Shown here: positions 1 through 8,039 of the stretch, piece by piece
How positions within the stretch are numbered: position 1 is the stretch's first letter
Layout: every line of letters starts with the position of its first letter
Assembly (NCBI GenBank): GCA_015179025.1
Contig: WHUX01000761.1
Coordinates: forward strand, 1-11,686
Direction of reading: 5' to 3'
Origin: Terfezia claveryi
Taxonomy: Eukaryota; Ascomycota; Pezizomycetes; Pezizales; Pezizaceae
DNA length: 11,686 nt
Notes under the pieces: generated by a model
The model's database searches: none
Seen by the model: the letters and a program-made list of their open reading frames with translations, nothing else
Told to the model about the DNA's origin: nothing
Translations under genes and position numbers: made by a program

Positions 1-632
1 CGAGAAGGCGCTGATTATTTTACCCATCTGTTAAACCAAGCCGGCGCAGCATGGGTCAACGATTTCTCACCTATTCCACGTACCACCAGTCCCGCACTAC
101 CACCACCGCCAACCTCCTCAGTAACGGATACAAGCACACAGACTATACCTCCGACCCCGCCACAGAAGCCGATGACCAACAGTGTCTCCACCAATACGGA
201 TCACCTAGTACCCACATACACAGAGGCAGCGACTGGCCAGAAACAATCGGTCAAACCACAAAAGGGCAAAGGCAAAGGCAAAGAGTCGGCAGCGGCCTCA
301 TCTCATCCCCCCAAGCCTATAGGAAAGTGACGCCACCCCGAACCCATCTCCCAGCCTCAGAAACAACCAGACAACACAGGCACGAACACAAAGCAGTAGT
401 CTTGCACGCTGCCCCAACCAAGTACAAACCCGGTCTGATGCGCAGATGGATCGAGGATGATAATAAGAATGCCCAAATTAAGGGGATTCGGTGGTTGTTG
501 CTAGAAGGGAGAAGGGTCGGTAAGGCGGCGTCGTCACTAGTTATCTACTTAGCGGAAGAAATCAACCTCAAGGACGGGCTTCGCATGGGCAAAAGACTCT
601 TCCGGACCACAGCCTACAACTGGGATGCGTGA
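1..632 (+). pseudogene. LINE ORF1 (gag-like, EKA/Tad-type), 5'-truncated by the window and frameshifted
   Basis: The coding sequence appears to use two frames. Frame 1 from base 1 gives a Pro/Thr/Ser/Gln-rich linker with a basic KGKGKGKES patch (about 265-285). It meets TGA at 328-330 (CGA to TGA is one transition) and stays open to TAG at 397. From about 393 the frame starting on multiples of three takes over and gives VVLHAAPTKYKPG, MRRWIEDDN, KAASSLVIYLAEE and KRLFRTTAYNWDA before TGA at 630-632. This C-terminal block resembles the conserved end of fungal LINE ORF1 / EKA-like proteins, which are nucleic-acid-binding gag analogues; that match is from memory. The ATG at 51 opens a long frame, but its first ~110 codons are probably an out-of-frame reading of the linker. 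A one-base net loss near 390-398 would join the parts. Confidence 0.6.
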
Positions 633-1065
633 TGGAACACATTTTGAGCGGGATTTCTTTCTTTTCTACTGGCGAGGGGTTATGTTCTACAAGCGCGCGG
701 TTTTTAATTTTCTTTACCTTGGAGGGGTTTGTTAGGGTCGAGGTTATACTTGTGAGGGGTCTTTTTATGGGGTTTCTACTGGCGAGCGGTTTCTGATTTT
801 CCCTCTCTCACCTGCGCGGGGTTTCTTCACATTCACAGGCCGTAGGGCACTCTTTTGTTCTTGGGGCTCCAGTCAGGGCCTCGGGCTCATTTGGTACTGC
901 CGGTTAATGACAGCATGGGAGTATCCCATTCATGAGTCTCCTTTTGTTTTGTGTACTTATTTTGTGGGTCTGGCAGATTAACTTGCCTTACCCTTGAATC
1001 CACCGGGTTTCCGTATGGCTCCTCATAGCCCCCTAACGGGGCTGCATAGGAGTATCAAGTTTTTT
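633..1065 (+). other. Structured 3' UTR of the first LINE
   Basis: No gene is seen here. The first half (641-830) carries a degenerate motif like TGGCGAGGGGTTT about every 20-32 nt, seven times, including two near-identical 19-mers at 664 and 773. The second half has small stem-loops: ATGGGA-GTA-TCCCAT (915-929), GGCA/TGCC, a CCA/CGG stem, and AGCCCC-CTAAC-GGGGCT at about 1027-1043. The element then ends in poly(A). Such 3' structures are known recognition sites for LINE reverse transcriptases; that role here is inference. Confidence 0.6.
641..830 (+). repeat. Degenerate ~30 nt periodic G-rich repeat in the LINE 3' UTR
   Basis: Seven G-rich cores occur at about 645 (gagcggg), 673 (gcgagggg), 693 (gcgcgcgg), 720 (tggagggg), 752 (gtgagggg), 782 (gcgagcgg) and 813 (tgcgcggg). 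Each is followed by a T-rich run. Two units, at 664-682 and 773-791, share TTCTACTGGCGAG. It looks like an old tandem repeat that has diverged. Confidence 0.5.
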
Positions 1066-1084
1066 AAAAAAAAAAAAAAAAAAA
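1066..1084 (+). other. Poly(A) tail of the first LINE
   Basis: An uninterrupted A run follows TTTTTT and closes the structured 3' UTR. The second copy of this tail (9342-9552) also ends in an A run, so this is a retroposed 3' end and not a chance homopolymer. Confidence 0.8.
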
Positions 1085-1142
1085 GCTCTCACGTGCTCGA
1101 CTTTCGGCATGAATCAGAGTCCGGCTAGGTTAGTTTATTAGG

Positions 1143-3560
1143 ATGGCTCCACCCCAAAAGGGTGTCTTGTTCGGGCCGATCAAGGACTGGGGCCTTGGTC
1201 ACAGCAAACTGTTGCTGGAATTTAACGGGGAAGGAGGAGTTAAGAGACAGCAATTTTATTGGAAAACGTTACGGGCTGGGAGGTGGTCCCGGAATTTGGA
1301 GAAAAAGGAAAACAAGCGTTAGTGGAGGGCGCTCAACACCGAGAGGATTAGCAAGGAATGGAAGGGAGAAGGCCCTTGAAGCGGCCATATATCCCAGACG
1401 GAGAGGTTCGGAAGAGAAGAGGAGGAAATACTAAGGGTAACTGATGGGACATCAGTGGAAAGAGTAATCGAGCTCCTCAAGGCTGTAGTTATTCAGGATG
1501 GGGCAGTAAATGGAGAGCTGGAAGGCCTTAACTTTGAGATCGAGACTACAGAAGGGAAGGAGGAGATTTTTGATATGATTACAGTGCGCCCACTAAGGCC
1601 AGATGGGAGGGTGGCTGAAGGGTTTCTTCAAAAATGGATTCTCAGAATGCCAAAGTCTAAGAGAAGGCAAACGAATGGGGAACAAGCCCGAAAATTAGAG
1701 AGCAGTACTGAAGGGGTTGAGGAGAAGGAGGAGATATCGGATAACGAAGCTATGGTAAGGAAAAGCACAATGAAGAGGAGAAAGATTGGGAAGCGAGATG
1801 AGGGTTTGACTCTGGGGGATCTAGAAGAGATCTATGGAAAAGGGGGAGTCGACCCAGCACTACCAGTTATAGTACCAGGTACTGGGTTTGAAGACCGGGG
1901 AAGCAGGGAAGGAAGGGCAAAAGGAAAAGACACGGACATCGTTGGACTGGGTGGAGGAGGAGACAACATCAATTCTGGTAAAAAAAGGCTTAGATAAGAG
2001 CAAATACATGGTAAAAGAGCTGACTGATGAGGAAGTCAAGAGGCTTATGGAAGACTGTAGAAGGCCAAGGTAGGGGGGGGAAAAAGAGGAGGATGAGGAG
2101 ATAGGGAGGACGAGGAGCCTAAGGTGGGAGCGGGGGGATCGTGGAAGAGACCCTGAACTTGAACCCAAGACAGAAATGGAGATAGTAAACGCAATTATCG
2201 AGAACGCAGTTACTATAAGAGAAGTGGATGAGCTCAGCAGGGAGAAATCGTGGAGGTCAAAAAAAGACACAGGATAGCAAGGAGCTTAATGATAGCCGGA
2301 GGAGAGTGTATAGAAGAGGGGTTATATGCAGATGGAGACGGTACAGGGAAAGGAGGTTGGAAGAGACTTCTCGAGGAAACAGCAAATATGGAGATAGGGA
2401 ATAAGTGATTAGAGTGTCAGAAGCTGATATTACTAGAGAGTAATTAAGGAAGTCAGAACAGGACCTTTATGGGGGCTGGAAAAAGAGGTGAAGGAAATGA
2501 AAGAGAAATAGCTGTTTTGGCAGTTTCAATGGGGCAGGTACTCTAGAACAACAAGCCAAAGTCAAGAGAACTCTGAATGCAAGAAAGAGACAAGTGGAAG
2601 AGGAGAAAAGGAAGGCAAATGAGCTTAAGAAGCTAGAGAGAAAAAAAAAGAAGCAGAGGCCGAATTGAAGAAGGAGGTATTAGCACAAAGAAGGAGAGAG
2701 ATAGCTACACAAGCGAAGTCGGTAGGGATAGCCAATAGAAGGCTTGGGTGGCATGCAAGGATGAGCTTGCTGAACTGAATGGAAAAGACAGATCAGTACT
2801 ATCAGAGGAAGGTTAATTGAACTTGGATAAAAAATAAAGAAAGCTAAGGAGATGATGAAGAAGATTGAGAAGAATTCGGGGAGCTGTTAGAGACCGAAGT
2901 TGGAAAATTGAGGCAGGTGTAAATGGAGAGTTTTGAAAATGGTGGATGTAGTTCATGGGGCACATGTAGGATATGGATGCTAACGGCAAGAGGGAGTTGG
3001 AAGCAGCAGTGGCAAAGGTTAATAAGCTACTAAGGGAGACAGGGTTGACTCTGGAAGGACGGCTTGGTCAATGTAAAAGCAGGCAAGGAGAGTATAAAGA
3101 TGAGAGTATTTAGTGGTAAGTAGGGTCGGACAGGAAATAGATGTCAAGGTTGCAGTAAGGTGGGGGAGACGCTAGTGTAGGTCTTTGGGAAAACAGGAGA
3201 TATCCTAAATGTCTGAGTTGACGAAGGAAGATCGGTTAAGATGATTGGTAGGTATTCCGATGACTATAGTAAGGGGCGGAAGGCTCTTAGAAAAGTTGAA
3301 GAAGGAAAATAAAGCACTGAAGGGAGCCAAAAGGATGCCTAAGATTTGGGGGAACAAAGGCACTGGAATTTATATTCGAGGCAGCGGATGCAGTGGAACA
3401 GCCAGCTTAGTCAAGAATGGATTATCTAGGATGGGAAGATGGAAGGTTGCCATGTTTGCATACGGGGTGCAGTTCAGGAGGTAAGTAAGAAGACAATCAT
3501 ACCAAAGGGCCCATGAGGTTGGCAGTCAGCTCAAAGTAGGTAACAGAACTACCAAAGCTG
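1143..3560 (+). pseudogene. LINE ORF1 remnant (coiled coil plus RNA-binding/knuckle-like region)
   Basis: The likely start is ATG 1143, giving MAPPQKGVLFGPIKDWGLG before TAG at about 1321. The frame then shifts, and TDGTSVERVIELLKAVVIQDG leads into the longest intact piece (1455-1997). Another frame continues at 1888-2073 (KELTDEEVKRLMEDC). The middle (about 2575-3070) is Lys/Glu-rich and reads as coiled coil, such as VEEEKRKANELKKLER and ELEAAVAKVNKLLRETGLTL. Near 3365-3480, two frames together give IFEAADAVEQ and ASLVKNGL...GRWKVAMFAYGVQF. This resembles the RNA-binding stretch that precedes CCHC knuckles in fungal LINE ORF1, but intact Cys-His knuckles are no longer visible. The protein would coat the element's RNA. 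The 3' limit is approximate. Confidence 0.65.
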
Positions 3561-3894
3561 AGGGGGTATCAAAGCCAACAGGTTATCAGAATAGCTCTTT
3601 CTAAGGGGAGCTTAGAAAATGAAAGTAGGGTGCAGTGCATAATTGTGAGGGGTGGGAGATATGAGGTGGAGTTGTATATCAATTAGTAAGTGACGGCAGG
3701 TAGAGTGAGAGAAAAATTGAGATGCAGGTAAGGGCAAACAAAGAAAAAAGACGAGAAGGATTCGAGGTTGTTGAGTACAAGAAGAGGGTCACGGAAGCTC
3801 AAGGAGAAGGAACTCCTTACAACTAATGGGACCCCAAGTATTAAGAAGATGTATTTTAGTCCTGCGAAAGAAGTGACGATAGCTGATAGTAGAT

Positions 3895-6505
3895 GAAGGC
3901 CTACCTAGGGGCCTTTGCTGGTAAGGTTATTAAGGTAGCCTACCAGAATATAGAGGGAAGCCATATAAATACCTATACATTCTTGGAGTGGTGAAGGAGG
4001 AAGAGGTAGACATTGCATTTATAGGGGAGGGTTGGATTGATAAGAAGGGAAGTAGGACTCAAGATTATCCAATATTTTTATTAGGTTGGAAGTTAAGAAA
4101 GAAAAGAAGGTTATAGTTTTTAGGAGGAAAAGATGGGATAGAAAAGTCAAGATAGTAGTTGAAGAGGCGAATTTGGCTGTTGTGGAAATTGAGGGTAAAA
4201 GGTTAGGTGGAGTCTCAAAAATTCGGGGCAGGACTTACGAGAGTTGGCTGGGTAGGATCGAACTCTGCTAGGTTTCAGAGAGGGGGTGGTTGGCGACTAG
4301 AATGCTCATTGGAGCTCTGGGACTATAGGAATAAGGAAGATAGCTGGGCAAAAATTATGGCGGACTGGATATTGTAATAGATTTGAGATGCTGAAGGAGG
4401 GGGGCCTTGGACATGGAAAGAAAAAAGGCGAGGGAGATTCAAGAGAAGTAGAATTGACTTATTTCTAAGCAAGGGGGCTAAGAAGTGGGAGAGGTCGAAA
4501 GTACTAAACTAGGCTCAGACCATTGGGCTGTATTCGGAGATGGACTAGGGGAGAATCAGAGAAATAAAGTTAAAGAGGTGGTGGATTGGAATTTGCTAGA
4601 AGGGTAGTAGAAGAATTAGGGGAAGATAAGGAAGATAGGTGGTTAAGAGGTTATAGGGACGGACCCCTTTATAAAAGCTTAAATCTCTTTCTACAAGTCT
4701 CAAAGAAGTTGAAGATTATGGAGAGGTTAAAGAGGTGATGGGACAATGAGCTTTGAAGCAGCTTAGGATAACAAGGTTGAGCCGAAAAGAGAAGCTAGGA
4801 GAAAACCTTAATCAGAATGCTAAGACAAAGAGTGGAAGGTGGAAAGGAAAAACTAAGAGGAATGATAAGGGAAAAAAAGAAAGAATGCTGGCAAAACTTC
4901 TGTAAGGAAAATGGCAAGAAGGACCCCTAGGAAGTAGTTAAATTAACAAAGAACCTATGGTATCTCTGCCAGTAAATGAAGGGGCTAAAAGATGCACATA
5001 GTAAGGAGCTAATGAATGATAAGCAAAAAGTGGAAGGAATAATTGTAGATCATTTTAGCTAGCGAAAAGGGTAGAGGGCTGGAAGAAAAAGACTCGGCAG
5101 TTAGGGTAATTAACGGAGAAATAGAGAATTGAAAAAAAGGTTAGGAAGGCACTCTGCGGGACAAGCAATTCGTCAGCAGCTAGACTGGATGGGATTAGCT
5201 ACCGTTTATTAAAGCTATTCTGAAGACCAAGTTGGGAAAGGAGGTTATTAAAAGGTAGTAGATAATTTGAGTAAAGAGAAGATTCCTAAAGCCTGGCAGT
5301 TCAGTAAGGTAGTCATGATTCCAAAACCAGGCAAAGATCATAGAAAGACCAAGGGTTAGAGGCCAATCAATTTGATTAATTGTATTGGAAAGCTAGGAAG
5401 AAGGTTGTGGTGGATTGCCTGCAGACTACGAACCTGCTACACAAACATCAGTTTGGCTCAGTTAAATGCAGATTGGCCATAGAGGTAGCTTTGAGGACTA
5501 TTATGAGAGCTCAGAGGTGTATAGCGAAAGGTGGGGCAGTGAGTTGAACATTTTGGATATAAAGTGGGGGTTTTAGAATATTAGGGAGGAGAATATATTA
5601 AAGAGCTAGAAAGGTCTAAGGAAGGTAGAAGATGGATTCCCTGGATCAGGGAGTTCTTCAAGCAATGGTATTGAGTTAGAATAGGATGGGGAAGTCAGAG
5701 CAGGGGCAAGACAAACCTAGGAGCACTATAAGGGTCACCTCTTTCACTGGTAATTTTTCTAATCTGAATAGCACCCATAATCCAGAAAATGGAGATAGAG
5801 ATAGGTAGAAGGCTAGGAAGTACAGCAGATATAGAGCTCCCATTATATATTGATGACCTATACCTCAACATTTATATATGGGAGGAGGGAAACTAGGTCA
5901 ATATGGATGATTAGCTAACATTTACAGATGAGAGAGTGAATGAGGTAGCAGAAGAGAATCACCTCCCACTGGAAGATAGTAAGCATGAGAGGTTGGTGCT
6001 AAGGAATAAGAGGAGGCAGAAGAATAAGGACATGAAGTCTGTTAAGTGGATTGGAATCATCATGGACAAGAGATTAACATTTAAGAAGTATTGATGAGCA
6101 GAATTGAGAAGGCTCGGAAGATGCTAGAACAGCTGAATGGTCTAGACAACTCAAATTGGGGCATGAGTACCAATAGCTGGAGCGTAGCCTATACAGGGAT
6201 GATTAGGGTGGTCGCTTTATGGAGTTCGGAGCTGGCTGGAGGGGCCAGAGAGATTAGGAGGTGGAGTTCGAGAAGTTACAATACCAAGCCCTCAAAAAGT
6301 GAGTTAATGCTTTGCATGGTTCGAGATGGGAGCTGGTAAACCAAATCACAAGGGTTGAGAGCCCAAGACTTGTAATGGATGTAGTACAAGCAAGGCTAAT
6401 GGGAAAGATGATGTGAGATCCTTCAGTGGTAGAGGATCTCTGGTGTGGCAATGGCAAACTGGATGGAACATTAAAGTTTCCCAATATGACTATTACCAGG
6501 CCAGG
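3895..6505 (+). pseudogene. LINE ORF2 remnant: AP endonuclease plus reverse transcriptase
   Basis: This is the enzyme ORF for target-primed reverse transcription. The endonuclease domain starts at 3935 (VAYQNIEGS), has GEGWI at about 4025-4040, GD*NAHW at 4292-4312, SRIDLFLS at about 4447-4470 and SDHW at 4515-4526. A linker follows (ECWQNFCKENGKKDP, about 4875-4920). The reverse transcriptase has VVMIPKPGKD at about 5311-5340, *RPINLINCIGKL at 5357, LDIKWGF*NI at 5553-5582, GAL*GSPLS at 5720-5746 and YIDDL at 5846-5860. Further on, KWIGIIMDKRLTFKKY (about 6047-6094) and VEFEKLQYQALKK (about 6262-6300) match the post-RT region. RNase H is absent. At least ten stops and several frameshifts break it, the first at about 3990. 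Confidence 0.92.
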
Positions 6506-6510
6506 CATTG

Positions 6511-6734
6511 AATAGTACGGCACCCGCGGGCGAAAGGGGGCAGAGCGCCATTGATAACTGTCCTGCCACTTCTCTTGTTATCCCTTATCTCATTGTCTTC
6601 GGAAAGTCTAAATTGTCAGCCTTACCAGTCGGCCTTGGCAACTATGGTTTTCCTGTATATTATACCTCCCTTCCCCGCGCATTTTCCCTTTGCTCTATAT
6701 CTCAGCACATTATGCACTCTAGCATGCAGCTCGA
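6511..6734. other. Pyrimidine-rich spacer without a supported gene
   Basis: Composition flips here from purine-rich to C/T-rich on the plus strand. Two overlapping ATG frames (6508-6762 and 6551-6745) are open only because the tract is pyrimidine-rich; they give hydrophobic Leu/Ser/Pro strings with no motif. It may be the original insertion site or a separate short inserted segment ending in the palindrome that follows. Confidence 0.4.
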
Positions 6735-6786
6735 ACATTACTTAAGAATGGGGCAATTCTAAAATGCCCCCATTGTTAAGTAATGT
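6735..6786. repeat. 52 bp near-perfect palindrome (21/22 bp arms)
   Basis: The left arm 6735-6755 (ACATTACTTAAGAATGGGG then CA) and right arm 6765-6786 are reverse complements apart from one mismatch (the G/C at the arm middle) and one extra base in the C run. The loop is about 9 nt (6756-6764). It could be a foldback end of a small element, a replication slippage product or a structured RNA. No thymine run follows it and no coding feature adjoins it. Confidence 0.75.
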
Positions 6787-6839
6787 ACACGGCAGGGCAA
6801 TCCCACCCGCGCTAAAATAACTTCTTGGCACACATTATG

Positions 6840-6970
6840 TCTTCAGGCTGGGTGGCGAAGACTGTTCATGTGCGCAAACTTTAGTCTTCCGTGCTGATAA
6901 TAAAGACTACTACGTGCCGTGCAATATTTGTCTTCCATGTTGATAATGAAGACTGCTACGTGCCGTCTTC
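6840..6970. repeat. 46 bp tandem repeat, first cluster
   Basis: Units begin TGATAATRAAGAC and carry TACGTGCCGTGCAATATTT followed by GTCTTC. One full unit is at 6895-6940, a degenerate one precedes it (about 6849-6894), and a shortened one follows (6941-6970) that lacks about 11 bases including GCAATATTT. Each full unit has inverted ends, GAAGAC or AAAGAC against GTCTTC. It is preceded by TGTCTTCAGGCTGG, which recurs as TGTCTTCAAGCTGG at the end of the second cluster. Confidence 0.8.
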
Positions 6971-7244
6971 AGATTAGTCCACCCCTTATGAAATGCACAC
7001 ACTAGCAAAAGAATCTGATTAAGTTGAGCTTATCCTCACCACGTGAGATGTGCGTGCTATTCACTTCCCATGATCCAAACCTAATATATTATCTGATTCT
7101 CTTCATAGTTTTTGAGATTTTTATCGGCCACGGCAATATTCTCTTCCACATGATACCATTATATATACGCTTGTACCAGACTATACGGCTTCATATGGTG
7201 GCTTATTCGGTGTTGCTGGGCCAATGCAAGTACAGGTCTTATAT
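6971..7244. other. Spacer between the two repeat clusters
   Basis: AT-rich DNA with no supported gene. It holds the palindromic stretch CTCACCACGTGAG (about 7034-7046). A frame at 7024-7293 has no motif and runs into the repeat array, so it is not called. Confidence 0.4.
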
Positions 7245-7404
7245 GTATAATAAAGACTACTACGTGCCGTACAATATTTGTCTTCCGTGTTGATAATGAA
7301 GACTGCTACGTGCCGTGCAATATTTGTCTTCCGTCTTGATAATGAAGACTACTACGTGCCGTGCAATATTTGTCTTCAAGCTGGAAATGTAGACTACCTC
7401 GCTC
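7245..7404. repeat. 46 bp tandem repeat, second cluster
   Basis: Units lie at 7246-7290, 7291-7336 and 7337-7382, with a decayed one at 7383-7404. The spacing is exactly 46 bp. The order of variants (AAAGACTAC unit, then GAAGACTGC unit) is the same as at 6895-6970, so this cluster looks like a copy of the first about 350 bp away, with one further unit added. A related degenerate block, GAAGATGCTGACTGCC followed by GTCTTC, lies at about 7526-7548. Confidence 0.85.
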
Positions 7405-7548
7405 ATTTAATAACATCATGATTATTTCACCTTCCACTCCGTGCTTGAAGATTTCACGTCACGTGCTCGATTTGAGCACTGCTGTCGCCATGACATGATG
7501 GCTTCAACTCTACAATTGCGATTGAAGATGCTGACTGCCGTCTTCTTC

Positions 7549-8022
7549 TCTATGGTCAATACTGCCTCCATTCCGTTTTCTACTCCAATTGCGAAATTAA
7601 GACCAGGTGATTAAAACAATCTGTATTGTTCTCCCACCGCCCTGGGCTAGGTGCCCTTGACAAGTCAAGTAACTACCATATACATCTCGGCCTGTTGACT
7701 CCATATGAATTAATATGACTGTCAATGAATGTGTAATGTAATGTAATTTCAAGGGGCAGAACAAATCCACTCGAAAGATATCGAGTGATGTTATATGCAC
7801 TGATATGTATGACCTGAATTATTGGTAGGGTATGATATGATGCTATATGTATTCATATGACGGCATATTCCTACCTGGTTTTTTGCGAACTACACATGGC
7901 ATGGTTGCATATGTGTGCAAATTATTTTGCTTAGGTGGGTTGCTAACTGTTTATTTCTTTCTTCTCCTTCACCCAAACTTGGTATCCACATAGTATACAC
8001 ACATCCCTACACCACCCTGCCC
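7549..8022. other. AT-rich intergenic region upstream of the zinc finger gene
   Basis: No gene is supported. The stretch has repeated CATATG/ATATG motifs (about 7703-7718 and 7835-7870), a short TAATG triplication near 7733-7747, and from about 7945 a pyrimidine-rich, promoter-like approach to the next gene. A minus-strand frame at 7597-7800 has no recognisable content. Confidence 0.4.
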
Positions 8023-8029
8023 TATATAT
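8023..8029 (+). promoter_or_regulatory. TATA-like box of the zinc finger gene
   Basis: TATATAT lies 17 bp before ATG 8040 and 56 bp before ATG 8085, in a C/T-rich leader. If it acts as a TATA box, transcription would start about 30 bp downstream, which favours ATG 8085 as the true start. This is inference from position only. Confidence 0.3.
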
Positions 8030-8039
8030 CTCTATCACC

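Larger units (their letters stand above)
1..1084 (+). mobile_element. 3' part of a non-LTR retrotransposon with ORF1 only
   Basis: An ORF1-like coding remnant (1-632) is followed by a 452 bp untranslated region that ends in a poly(A) run of about 19 A at 1066-1084. No endonuclease or reverse transcriptase sequence lies between the ORF1 stop and the poly(A), although LINEs normally carry ORF2 there. The last ~190 bp are matched by a second, shorter copy at 9342-9552 that also ends in poly(A), which shows that this tail is a mobile 3' end. The 5' end is outside the window. It is either a non-autonomous gag-only element moved in trans, or a LINE that lost ORF2 by deletion. The retroelement call is secure; the gag-only reading is inference. 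Confidence 0.75.
1085..6510 (+). mobile_element. Degenerate, purine-rich LINE, 3'-truncated
   Basis: This 5.4 kb block has one gene order and one strand: ORF1 remnant (1143-~3560), then ORF2 remnant with AP endonuclease (3935-4590) and reverse transcriptase (5150-5900), then a C-terminal linker (to ~6500). The plus strand is strongly purine-rich, for example 51 of 60 bases at 2581-2640. Nearly every domain is broken by stops and frameshifts, so it is inactive. It begins right after the poly(A) of the upstream element and shows no RNase H domain, 3' UTR or poly(A); the composition changes abruptly near 6510, which is taken as the truncation point. The domain order suggests a Tad-like fungal clade element, from family knowledge. 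Confidence 0.9.

Noticed and set aside
51..390. The N-terminal 110 codons of the ATG-51 frame as the true ORF1 N-terminus
   Set aside because: The overlapping frame 1 gives a more protein-like Pro/Ser linker with a KGKGKGKES patch and is open from the window edge, so the ATG-51 frame is probably a shadow until about 390.
1086..1102. TCACGTGCTCGA shared with about 7459-7470 as an element boundary
   Set aside because: A 12 bp match is expected by chance in a window of this size, and the flanks do not align.
1860..2270. Minus-strand 136-residue frame inside LINE 2
   Set aside because: It is Ser/Leu/Phe-rich simply because it is the complement of purine-rich ORF1 sequence; the plus strand there carries the LINE frames.
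3245..3484. A separate small gene
   Set aside because: It is an open fragment of LINE ORF1 (ASLVKNGL...MFAYGVQF), with the preceding part (IFEAADAVEQ) in another frame.
6508..6762. Small membrane proteins in two overlapping frames
   Set aside because: Hydrophobicity follows from the pyrimidine-rich composition; the frame runs into the palindrome and shows no motif.
6840..7404. CRISPR array
   Set aside because: Units are contiguous 46 bp repeats without unique spacers, there are no cas genes, and the context is fungal.
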